Shown one piece after another: positions 37,701 through 48,899 of a stretch of DNA of 64,000 bases. The notes under the pieces were generated by a model, which saw only the letters and a program-made list of their open reading frames with translations, did not search any database and had not been told where the DNA came from. Both the position numbers and the translations under genes were made by a program. This stretch comes from Aquila chrysaetos chrysaetos (taxonomy: Eukaryota > Chordata > Aves > Accipitriformes > Accipitridae): positions 83,087,538 to 83,151,537 of the forward strand of contig NC_044004.1 of NCBI RefSeq assembly GCF_900496995.4, written 5' to 3'. How positions within the stretch are numbered: the first letter of the stretch is position 1; the number at the start of each line of letters is the position of its first letter.

Positions 37701-39066
37701 CTGTAAAACAAAGGAGGAAGTTTTGCAGAGAGGATGCCTGGGAACAGCTGAGCTCAGAAGAACACAAAGGCAAAGGTTATGGTTTTGTTAATGCTGCCTA
37801 AAAATAAAGGCAAAGCTTAGAGTTGAATGATAATCCACCTAATTTTATCCAGCCCCTCCAGGGAATAGACTGCAGACTATCGAGGGTAGGTGTGCTTACT
37901 TGGATAATGAAGAATAACCCTTCCTGCCTTCCTTACCAAAGATGCTGGTGAAAATGACTTTGTGTAGCACAGGACATCACATTGCAGGTTCATAGGTTAT
38001 AATTTGCTAAAATCAACTTCACATTCACGAAACAACCTCATTTCTTTGAAATGAAAAAATTAAATCTGAACTAGTTAGAGCTGTTAGCAGTTAAAATACT
38101 TATTGGTTGATAAGTTTTCGTGAGAGCTGGACAGATATACGCTGCATGGTTTCTTTAGGCATGTGGAACCTGTACATAAAAATGAAATCTGAATGTTTTA
38201 TTTTCATCTACCGTGGAAATAAATTCAGGAGATGGAAGTCACACAGCTCCACAGCACACAGGCCTTTAAGGATTTCCTGGAAAGAAAGGGCTACAGAAAG
38301 CCTTGGGTGAGTCATGGGAATCTGCTGAGGGTGTTGTCTGTGCCCCCATGTTGATGTGCTTGTGGCTATTGCTGTGTTGTCCCAAGGTCCTGATTGTAAA
38401 ACCGCGTAGATCAGGGACCTCCGGTTCTTCTCTCTTCTGTGTGTTTGAGCTTTTGGAGGGGAGGAACTGGTGTAATTGCAAATGGGCCTTCAGAAGGCAG
38501 CTGGGGCTTGGTTGAGCAGGGGGTCTTGAAAGTGGTGCTGGGATCCCCCTGTTCAGGCTTCATGTGAAGGACCAGTACAAAGTGGCATCCTGGGAGCAAG
38601 TGAACAGGTACTTTGATGTACACTTGGGACTCGCATAGCTTTGCAGCTTGCGTGCCTGACATTCTTACGTGCCATCAGCATGTGCAGAAGCCAGTGCTAA
38701 TGTTAACTGTGGGTGCAAAACAAATTTCAACCTCTGAATGCCTAAGAAGGGACTTCACTGAGTTTGCTCTCATATCATAAGCAACAGCTGCAACTGAGCA
38801 ATATGTGCGCTGGATTTTTGACCCTTTCTCTTTACATATTTTCATCTTTTTTTCAATTGCTCTCTAAGAGTCATTTGAGGCTGTTAATCATGCTTATGTT
38901 AAATCTTTTGTTTCAGTTCCTTCTGAAAATGCTGGCTGGGGGAAATGATAATAGAGCTCCAGAGGAGACATCCAAAGCTTGCAAGAAAGTGACTGAAGAG
39001 ATACGACAAAATAAGAGAAGTTATTTTCGTGACCGTGAATTAATACAGATTTCTAAATTATCTTAA
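31773..39066 (+). CDS. FAM47E: FAM47E-like protein, six coding exons, 392 aa
   Basis: FAM47 proteins are poorly characterised; human FAM47E has been reported in chromatin/arginine-methylation contexts. Exons: 31773-32135, 33318-33475, 34177-34327, 34921-35127, 36860-37009, 38917-39066. All junctions are AG/GT and phases close exactly, giving 392 residues, close to the human length as I recall it (about 390). Family blocks in order: LNGQRWIFLKKGLDDFRDGFPP (residues about 18-39, written here only as a position marker for the motif W-x-F-x-K-x-GLDDF), KLSLLQQARRDYV, HVKRVTKHFCDWV, IDEDTLVSLLNTSCE, and IRYGAWYLDPKTWRKQKANEPL. The C-terminal exon ends RDRELIQISKLS. There is no signal peptide or membrane segment. 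The start codon is the first ATG in the frame and fits the family N-terminal block. Exons 2 and 6 are the least constrained by resemblance. Confidence 0.85.
35777..36480 (-). repeat. LTR-like sequence in an intron of the FAM47E-like gene (boundaries uncertain)
   Basis: On the reverse strand there is a polyadenylation signal AATAAA near 35838, preceded by an AGCTCGAGCTG palindrome and a region that looks like retroviral R/U5, then moderately GC-rich U3-like sequence. I could not find matching flanking duplications or clear TG/CA ends, so a solo LTR is a suspicion only. Confidence 0.35.
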
Positions 39067-39800
39067 GATTAATAGAAGCTAGTAGCTAAGGTGCTCCTAA
39101 AAGAATATTCTTCCATTAGAATAAACTTAAAGGTAGTTTTGAGTTACTTCTGAAATGGCCAGGTAGTTTGACAATGGAATGTGGATTACCACATTCCAGG
39201 CACAAACCACTTGGCTAGCTTAGCAGTGCTTGGGCTTGGCTAGAAGGCACTGATGATGTCTTGTGCTGTAACATGCTGGCTTAGTCAAAGACCCTGGTCC
39301 ACAAAAAACTTATTGTTTTTTAAGCATCCACATTGTGCTTACTGCTTTACAGAATATGAAAATGTGATCTCTGAAGTCCTTAAGGCGTAACTGGCTGCAA
39401 TCTACATACCTATTGAAAAGATGAAACCTTCCACCTGAGAGTGTACAAAGCGACACTATTCTGCAGAAAGATCCCACCATGGACAAACCTTGTGCTAACA
39501 AAAGTAGACTTAATATAGTGAGGCCACTAAAAATCATAGCCTGTTATCTATTGCTACACCAAAAATACCTAATAAAGACAGCTGAAGCCTTTACAGCGCA
39601 GGAACTGGGCTGTCCCATAGCCCTTTGGCCTATTTGTGAGTTAAACTGCAGCTTTGCGTGGTTGATTATGGTCATAAGCTGCTTCCTTTGCTGAATTCCC
39701 TACTGTAAAACAATGTCTTTGAGCTCAAGGATTTGTTTTGCTCAGCTTTGATATGTTCTGTAGTTTCTGCTGCTAAATAAACCTTTTGGTCAAACTGGAA
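39067..39800 (+). other. FAM47E: Probable 3' UTR of the FAM47E-like gene
   Basis: Two AATAAA signals follow the stop codon, at 39571-39576 and 39776-39781. The transcript probably ends shortly after one of them. Confidence 0.5.
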
Positions 39801-41700
39801 ACAGGATTATGAGGATAAATTTCCATGCTTTAAAAAGGACTTCTAAAAAAACTAGCGAGAAATCCCTTTTTAACTCAACATTGCATAAGCAACAGAACAG
39901 TATTTAGGCAAGGAGGGCAGACGTGGGAAGAATTAAGTCTAGAAGTAGTTCGTGAGCAGATAAAGTACAAATGTATTCCTACAAGTTTGAGACAAAATGC
40001 ATTTAGCTTAAATGCACTAAGAGGAACTATTCAAGAAACATTAAATGCAGCTAAAGAACCAACCTGACCTGTGAAGAAAAAGATGGAGCTTGTAGGAAAG
40101 TATTGTCAGCCCAAGTGGGAAGCGTTGTCCCACCACAGTCAATTAGAGAACAAAACAGAGGAGTTCATACCAAGGGAGGCATTCTTTCTTACCCACAACA
40201 TTAGGACTCATGAAAAAAATCCCACTTTGAAGTAGTGGCCGCACAGTCTGAAAAACTTGATCGTTCAAAGCAGGATATGGTTTTGTCGGTGCATGTAAGA
40301 CAACCTCCAGCAAATGGAGTTTCCCTCGTCCAGTAGCATCCTCTTCCATTTTCTTCCCTGGGCTAGAAGGTCCCAGACCCTCCCCAGTATGCTCTCAGGG
40401 ATAAGCAGGCCTCACTTGCTCCTCTTTTACTGTCCGGGTCTTCAGGTAAGGATTCAGAGCCTGATTTAACTTGCTGTGTTGCTTTGAGTTATCATTTAAA
40501 ACCCTGCTAACACAATCCAGTACCAAGGGGTAGGCAGGGCTGTCAGCGTAGGCTTTTCTCTCTGACAAAAGGCAGGGGGAACGAATCCTGCTTTATTATA
40601 AAGCTGAACAGCACGTGGCGAGTTTGCTGAACACTTTTTTTCTTGTTTCCCAGTGGCTGTTTGCTCTGCCCAAGATTATCTAAGCAAGTACTTGCTCACA
40701 GCTGCTTGGATAATAGTCTGTGCTTCGATTTCCTTTTTCCTGAATGCTTCTCAGGAATAGTCTGTTGTGCTGGCATTGCTGGACTCCCAAGATGTGCTGC
40801 AGGGTGATTTCCAGTCTCGTTGTGAGTAAATGTGAATCTTCCGTTGTCTCTAAAACAGGATGTACAAACAAATGTAGAAACTTCACGTTTAGGCATGCAG
40901 TTCAGGAGTAGAGGCAGAGCCCCAAGGACTGACAAGTTCCTGTGGCTGTAAACTGAAGAGCTGTGCTGGGAGATGAAATGCAGCCTTACCGTGATTCACT
41001 AACTTCTAACATCACAGCGCTCCTAGGTTGGTGAGCACCAGGACTTTCAAGATGAAAATGTCTTTGAGACAAACTTCAGTGAGCTTAGTACTTAACCACT
41101 GAAATACTAATAGCTGTGTCAGTACATGGCAGGAGTCTCTTTGCCTCCCCTTGCATTTTGCATTTTTTTGAATTGGCTATCTTTTTGCATGAAGGAGGGA
41201 AAAAAATTGATTTTTTTTCCTGAGTTCATTTTCCATAACTCTGATGTAACATGAGAATAATTTATGTCTCAGTCCTCTTTACTCTTTTAGTCTTCAAAAT
41301 TTGGCTTCTACAAGATTGTTTTTTCTTTAGGACAAACACCTTGCATATGAATGACTAGCCCCTGACAAACCTATGTTGAAGGCACTTGTTGCAGTGGCAA
41401 GGTAAAATTCTGATCTGTGGATTGCAATTTCAAGAGTGATTTAGGCAGTGTTTGGATTTTTAAACATTGATCCTGCACTGACTTACAGGGCCTTGAAGCA
41501 GCTCAGTGATGAGGAGCTGATCCTAAAATCATAAACCAGCTCAGCCTCAATCTGTCATAGTTTGTGCAAGTGCATCATAATGTTTCTGTCCCAGTATTTC
41601 AGGAGGCTTTGCCTGTAAGTAGAAGCAGTTATTTAGGGAGAGCTCCTTACTTCACTGTGAAGGAGGAAAGAATATGCTTATAGACTTGGTTTTTTCTTAT
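39801..41700. other. Intergenic region between the FAM47E-like gene and JCHAIN
   Basis: No gene was recognised on either strand. Short open frames such as 40143-40349 (minus) show no family resemblance. Confidence 0.5.
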
Positions 41701-41739
41701 GAGTTCTTATTGAACTGGAATGTAACACAGACTGCTGCA

Positions 41740-42971
41740 GAGAAAAGTTTATTTGACGTTTCACTAACAAAGCTACAATTATGGAAGTAACGTTTTTGCT
41801 GTTTTATTATTCCAATTATGCGTGAAGCCAGATAAGGATTTTTCAGAACAGCCTAAGGCTTTACAATCAACTTGTGACAACAGTGAGAAACATACTAGCC
41901 ATCCCAAAAGTAATGCTGGACACCTTATGCACTCATACATGATGTTTCCTATGAGCAATACCGAGTGTAATGCATTTAAATGCAAGGTGCAATACAGAAT
42001 CAGCTCCTGTATTTGGTAAGGGTTTCTTGTATGAAGAAAAAGACTACTGGTGTGAAAGAAGGAATGAATCCCTAACTAGGGTCCTGCTCTAGCAATTGAG
42101 TCACCTTCGCAGAATTTCTTGAAGCCTTAAATGCAAAATGAGGAATAAGAAAAGAAATTCGAGCCAACTTGATTTTTTTTCATCACTTGAACTGGGATAA
42201 GGGGTGGAAGAAGGCAGCAATATCAGTAAATAAGCATGGAAAGTGAAATATCTAACATGTCCTAGAAAAGTTTACTATTCCTGGCACAGCTGAGGGCCTG
42301 GCAACTTTGCAGAACCGTTCAGTGTAGCGCTGTCTTTTGATCTTCTCTAAATGTAAGTGAGAACTAGAAGCTTGCAGTTGTCAAAGTGCTAGAAGGGTAT
42401 AGAATGCCCAATTGTAAAGTAACGTTGAAATCTGAATTCTTGGTTTCATCCCCCATCTTATCTCTCAAATATGATTGTACAACAGCCTTCTAATAATGGC
42501 AAAAATTCTGCTAATATTATCAAAGGGTCTTGTATAAAGGTTGTGCAGAGGTTTGCTTTACATTGCTCATGGAGGGAAGTACACGGACATTCCTGCTGAT
42601 GCCCGTTGCAGCCTTGTTTAGATGAAGACTGGTGGAAAACTGTCAAAAAGACAGGTTCCTTGACTTCAAGGGAATTACTGATTTATACCTACTGAGGATC
42701 TGGTCTGTATCGTGTGATAACATCTGAGATGTATAATAACGGCATTGCAGATATGTTCCAGGAATATGAGAACAGAGTCAGTCTATGACAACCAGTAGCT
42801 GCTCTTGGGAGATGGCACTAGTCTGATGTTGAAAACGATATGAAAAGGCAAGCTGGCATTACTGTGGGAGCTGATATTTTGGACACTGTCATCCAGGTAC
42901 TATGGTGCTATACATGTATTTTTGATAGGAACACTGAGTGCAATGAGGCATTAGTATAGCAGTGGATTTTG
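41740..42971 (-). other. JCHAIN: Probable 3' UTR of JCHAIN
   Basis: Downstream of the stop codon in the gene's sense, AATAAA occurs at 41803-41808 and again at 41748-41753. This would give a 3' UTR of roughly 1.2 kb. No closer signal was noticed, but the end is not proven. Confidence 0.4.
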
Positions 42972-45900
42972 CTAATCGGCGTAGCAGGATGCTGGCGTCA
43001 GAACTGCTTTAACATCTCTCGTCTCCCCGTGGTAAAGGAATGGGAAGGTTGTGGTGTAGCACTTGTCCCTGTTGTAAGTGTAGCAGGTTTCAGGTTCATT
43101 GCAGGAGGTGCTCTGCTGAGCCTGGTATATCTCACCACCCAGCTCAATTTCTACAGGATTGCATTTCTTGCAGCTGGAAGACATGGAGAATAGAACAAGT
43201 GTTAAGAGTTGTGAGGAAAAGATGCCCCTGTGAAACCCAAATCTTCCTTGCTGATCTACAGATGTAGCTAGGAGAGTACTGTGGCCTTTCTAGGTTTTAC
43301 ACAGGAACTCCCAGCCAGATGCTTTTAGTGTTGTCAAACTGCTATTGGCAAGACTGGTCTCTAAAAGGGAGGGTTAAACAGGCAATGTGTAATTTGCTGA
43401 TATTTAAGACATTCGAGATGAACAGGGGTCAGAATGAAACATTCTCTGTAAATGTGAGACCTTTTTATGTGAATTAATCACAGAGATAACAATTTCTTGG
43501 CTTGCAACAGAATATGAAAGCTAGGCTCCGTGGGGAAAACTCTCCTCTGTGACCCTGAGTCACCTTCTCTACTGGCCTTCAAGCGCATTTCTGAGCTGCT
43601 GCGGGCAATGCTGCAGGGGACGTTAAATCTTAGGAAGTGAACTTAATAAATAAAATTACTTACAGTTCAGTCATGCGGTAGACGAAAGTGGTTCTGAGTG
43701 GGGACATGGGGTCAGAGATGTTCTCTCGAGCCTTCAGGGGGACTCTGCAATGGAGGGAAGAGAATCAGGCTCATGAAAACCGCGTATTAAACGGGACTAG
43801 GCTGCTGTGAACAATTCTCAACCCTCATCTTCTTCTTCAGGTTTTTTCCATTCTGACCCTTCTCTACAGCAAAGCCCAGGAACAGCAGATATTGGCCCTT
43901 CTGTGCCCTCAAAGGCAACAACCTTCCCCAAGAGGACTGCAGCAATTTCTGAAAGTGCCACTTTCAAGGTGACAGTGCTGATAATCCTTTTTTTGGTTTG
44001 TGTTTTGGTTTTTAAACTCTGAGCTGGTAGATGCCCAAGAGGCTTGCAGGACATAGACAGAGATGTTTAATTAGTGTTTCTCCTGTTACGAGCTCTACCA
44101 GAACTGCAGCTCTGAGCCTGAACTTGGTCCATGTTTCCAAGAGACACGCATACTTCTGTAAGGTTTCTGTGAATAGAGAGGACAAAATCCTACTCTTGAA
44201 CTGAGATCTGCCTCATAGGATTAATCTTTTTCTGATAGTTTAGGCATTAACTAGTTTTCCCAGCCTATAAAATAGCAGGCTTGCTATCTGATCGGTAAGT
44301 AAGGCCAGTGTCATGAGCCCAGTTTGGTTTCAGATTAGATCAACAGTAGAAAGGTTATTCTACCGCCCCAGCCTATTTTGTAAAGTTACTACTGGAACAC
44401 TTAAAACATGGAGATGCTTTTGTATCTGAAGGGACCAACACCAGATAGGGTCATGTGAGCTAGAAAAACATGAAGAAAAAGAAAATATTTTAGGATACCA
44501 TAGAAAGCAGCCCATGGGAAAAACAGTTCACTTCATCAATGCCAGGACATGGGAAACAATGCAAAGAAAATGGATCTCATATAACACTTCATCTCCTGCT
44601 CACCATCTCCATGTAATATGTGTCTGCCACTTACAGGATGCGTATGTTTCTCTCCAGGATTTCTTCATCAGGATTTTCTTTGGAGGGGACGAACTTTGAG
44701 GTCACTGTTACACACTGACACTTGTTATTGACCAGCACATGTTCCTTGTTCTCAGAGTCCTGTGGATAACCTGCAAGCACAGGATATGCAGTCCCTGGGT
44801 CAAGAAGAAAAACCTTGAAACCTGCTCTAGCAGAAAGCCAAGTGCTGAGAATGCCAGAAATGCACCATTATGGTGTCTGGATGGATTGAAGTCCAGGTTG
44901 CAACAGGTAAAAATGACCCTCTTGGCAAAGATGAGTTCAGCTGTCTTCCCTGCTCAGTCTACAGTATGCTCTGTATGTAGAGGCGATGGGACTGGGAAGG
45001 AGAAAACCATGAGTACTGACACTGTGTGGCTGGTGAGAGGCAAATATGCAGGGGTTTCTCATGAAATGGGAAGAAAGTCCCCTTGCAAGCCTTGAGCTAT
45101 ACCTGGCAGTTCTTCAGCTGCTGCTTTTACCCTGACAGGGGAGGTTACCCAATTCCTATATCGTGCACCACAACTATTCTAGGAGTCTAAACCCTATTTT
45201 GGGTCTGGCCTTTAAATAAATGTCTCTGACCTTGCCAACGTGGCAGATGTGTCAGTTTTCCTTGAGTGGTATATTGTCCTTCAGGTGCCTGAGGGAACAG
45301 ATGCCCAAAAGCACTACAGGGCCCAGCAAGAAGGCAGCCTGCTAACCTGGCAGTAAAAGGCAAGGGGCCCTTATGATGCTTGTGGTTTACAGGGAAAACT
45401 ACCGTCCTGATTTTCTTACTCAAATAGAGAAGAACCAGCTTCGGTATGTCTCCCGCACTTTTAGCATACTATTCAATATGAAACTCAGTCAAAATAGGGT
45501 AAAACATCCCATCTGTCACCCAGGAGCTTTTTGAATGTTCCTGGTAGCGTGCAATGCCTTCTTACTGTGCAAGTAGATGGATTTGAAATAGCTTGTTCTT
45601 TGCTATTTGGTTTTCCCCAACCCAGAGCCTCTTGTTGCTTCACCCATAACAAGCCAGCCTTGCTTTTATATGCACACAAAGTCATACCCTTCTTAAGTGG
45701 TTGTTTTTACACTCTGTATTTGTAAATGCTGCTAAAATCAAATTCACAGCCATCGCTTTGCAGCATCACTTTTCCTACAGCACCTTCAGCCTGCTTAGAA
45801 GTACCAAAACTAGCGATTTTTTAATTTTTTTTTTAAGACTGGGACAGTTTATTTTGGGCTCAGATGGACCTTCAGTTCTGGGGACTTGCCTACTCTGCTT

Positions 45901-48814
45901 GTCCCTTGGTTTAACCATGGAGAGAAAGAAGAAACGGGCTGAAAACATCTGTGTTCATCATGTCTGCGGAGGATTTTAGAGTCACTTTGACTTAAAAGCT
46001 TTGGTCCTAATAGCTGGATTTCTTTAAGTTATCAAAGCATGGATCAGTAAGGAAGCAGACACACATACTGCATAAGCTCATGTCTGTGTTTTTTCTTAAT
46101 CTCCATGTCCCAAGCTGCTGGGTTTTATGAAGAGACCCTGTTACTATCGGGTAAAAGGGGTAGTGCTCAAAGCCTGTGGGAGCAACACGAAAGCTGGGAT
46201 CCAGGAGCAGCACGTGGATTCCCGAGTTGGACTGTAAGTTTTCTGTTTGTTAGCCACTATTGGTGGCAGCTTACTGTCACATGAAGCTGTCTGCAAGACC
46301 AAACAAGGTCAGATCCTCTGCAGTATTGACTGGCAGAGCCCCCAGGTATCTAGTCCATACAATGTAATGCAAATGGTATTCCAGGTTTTCTATCTGAGGC
46401 TTCTTGGAGCTTCCTTCCTGCCCCTACAAAATGCTGGTCTCGTCAGCTTCCATTCCACTGGGTTATTTTCTGAGAACCTTGCAGGCCCCATAACTGTGAA
46501 AAAGGCACCAAAATCGTGTAAAATGATGCCTCAGACCGACCCTACAATTCACCTGCTAGTTACAAATGCTGTTTCTGTGACAATTGGTGGCAGAATACCT
46601 TCTGAAGAAGACTGACTGTGGAGTTTCTCAGTTAGGAGGGAAATTAATTTGCTCCCTTGCTTTGGGCAGTGGAGCAAGCCACTACGGGCATGTGGAAGAT
46701 ATTGCCCTTTCTCTTGCTCTCAGGTTTTCTTTATCCTGCTATAGTGTGCCCACTGAGCCCTTTAGAGCAAGGGCTGGCATTTAGCATTTCTTTGTATAGC
46801 ATCTGGCACAATTGGCCAGCTGAACAAATGCCACTGCAAAATGTGCACGTAGACTGCAAGTCCACTCATACTTCCAACTGCACTGTGCCCCACCAAGGCA
46901 GAAATACATAATCCTGTCTGACACATGGAGATGGTCGTTATTTGGAGTTTAATGGTGCTTGCCTCTTTGTACCCCCGATTCTAATCTCTGTTGCTCTGCA
47001 TGCTTCCTCTCTGCCAACTCATCATGCAACATGAACGTTTCCCTCTGAAGCAGAAGCTTACTACAAAAGCTTCTTTAGTGTCTGCCTCCATGAGTCTTGG
47101 CCTTTCTTTTGTCTTACAGAAAGTCTCTAGCTTCTTGTCCTTCACATAGACATTGCTCTGGTGTCTGTCACTGTATTTTATCTAATGCTGTATGCAATTC
47201 TTTCTAAGCTCTTAATCCAAAGCCAATATTCAAGTCGGATCCTATTGGCTTTGGGAGTTGTCCCAAAACCTTTGGGGAGCAGGCTTTAATACATCTTCTA
47301 AAATTATATTAACATACTCTTTTATGAATATGCAGGGGTTTTTTGACTGTACTATAAAAATATTGTCCTGATTTAATTCCTCACGTAATACTCTTGGCTT
47401 CAGTAACTGTAAAAGATACAGGTACTCCTTATATTTTTTTAAAGTAAAACTACAAAGCTCCAAAAAAGAGAGTTTTATCAGCAATTCTTCCATGTATCAC
47501 CCAGTAAAGTCCCTTTGGGGAAAAGGTAGTTAAATACAAAATTTCCTAATGCCCTTCTAAATGTCTGTAGGTTGGATTTTCTGGTGCATGATTTACTGCA
47601 ATATGGTGTTCCCTCCCTTCTCAACACTCACGCGGGTATTTTTTTCACAAAATTTCTCATCTTCCAATATTGGGTTGTGCTGTAATACACTGTGAAGCCC
47701 AACAGAATCCAGCTGCAGCATAGTGAAGAAGCAAATGCATTCCAAAATTATCTGTTCAAACTCTGCTGCAGGTCCAAGTGGCTACTTTATTAAAGAAGGA
47801 AGAGGCTCAATTAGCCCAAAAATACGTTCATTTCAACAGAAGTAGTACAAACAGAACTCCTGTGGCTGCATGTAACTAATCTGACTTCCTCTCTAAGCTG
47901 CTTACGTGTGTGTATATCTCTTAAGCCATGTGTATGAACGGGGAAAACCAGACTGGGTTCTGCGTTGAACCGACACAGTATTTCTCACCATTTTCTGCCT
48001 TTTCAGCTAATCGATTATACAGCTAGTCACTTTTCATAAGAAGCAGTACTTGCCAAGGACCTGCCTGGGTAGGCAATAAGATGCCCTTTCCCAAAAGTTG
48101 GAGGCAATGCAGGCATACTGTTGTCCATGCTGTTGGGATGATTATTCCTGAGCACCGATTTAATGCTGCGGACCAGATCCACCATGTGAATGAGGATGAC
48201 TTTAGACTGTCGTATAGAGATCCGGCATTAGTATACTCAGTATCTGCTACCTGCGAACCACGCTTTGGAGTGTGCTGGAATGACAGTCTGATCTCAGTCT
48301 AAATCAAGAGTCTCCAAGAAATTCAGTGGAGTTATATGATAAACTACATTTTAATCAGAAATAAGTTGGCTGTAGCTATATGGCAGGATTACCGGGAAGA
48401 TCTTAGAAGTTTTGAAATCTAGCAGGTAAGAGTCTTGCAAGCTTCCTAGCACTGCAGAAAAGCAAGCATGTATGTTTGCGGCTCGTTGCTTCAGAAACCC
48501 GATCAAAAATGGGTAATTATCAAGTCTTAAATTTGCAGCTAGTTATCACTTCTTTACTCTCAAGGCAGCAATTAAAACCACACAGCTCCGTGGTGCAGAC
48601 ACTGAGGTATCCAAGTACCACTGAAGCATGACTGCTTGAGCAGGCTTTGAGGTCTGATTTTTGGCTATTAGAATAATTAATGGCTGATCGCACAAAACCC
48701 GTCACTGATATCTTAAGCGCAGTTTTCCATGCTCTTCATTTATCACCTACCTGCCACAAGGATGAACCCCAAGGAGACGGCCAAGGCCACGCACAGCAAC
48801 AAAGAGCTCTTCAT
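42972..48814 (-). CDS. JCHAIN: Immunoglobulin J chain, four exons, 160 aa
   Basis: J chain links IgM and IgA into polymers and allows binding to the polymeric Ig receptor. Exons: 48751-48814, 44635-44770, 43664-43744, 42972-43173; all junctions are AG/GT and phases close (483 nt with stop). Exon 1 encodes the signal peptide MKSSLLLCVALAVSLGFILVAG. The mature protein has KCQC, the N-glycosylation site in RENISDPMSPLRT, CKKC, and ETCYTYNRDKCYT, and ends LTPASCYAD. All eight canonical cysteines are present, and the length is one residue more than human. Exon 2 must begin at 44770 (acceptor CTTGCAG); a second AG nine bases downstream would break the frame. Introns are about 4.0, 0.9 and 0.5 kb. 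Confidence 0.97.
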
Positions 48815-48861
48815 CTTGCCTTCCCTTCTTTTGAAGAACGCGAGTGGAGAGCCGGTGTCTG

Positions 48862-48882
48862 CCTATAAGGGCGTGTGCAAAT
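48862..48882 (-). promoter_or_regulatory. JCHAIN: JCHAIN core promoter: TATA-like box and octamer-like site
   Basis: About 50 bases upstream of the JCHAIN ATG, the gene's sense strand reads CCTTATAGG (48862-48870). Just upstream of that is ATTTGCAC (48875-48882), one base from the immunoglobulin octamer ATTTGCAT. The spacing resembles B-cell immunoglobulin promoters. Function is inferred from sequence only. Confidence 0.45.
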
Positions 48883-48899
48883 GATATGGCTATTTGTTT

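Noticed and set aside
40143-40349. 68-codon minus-strand frame between the FAM47E-like gene and JCHAIN
   Set aside because: I checked it as a possible exon but saw no recognisable family and no convincing flanking splice pattern.
44751-44761. Alternative JCHAIN exon 2 acceptor (CCACAG, starting at GACTCTGAG)
   Set aside because: Joining exon 1 to it shifts the frame and meets a stop immediately. The upstream acceptor CTTGCAG keeps the frame and the family pattern.
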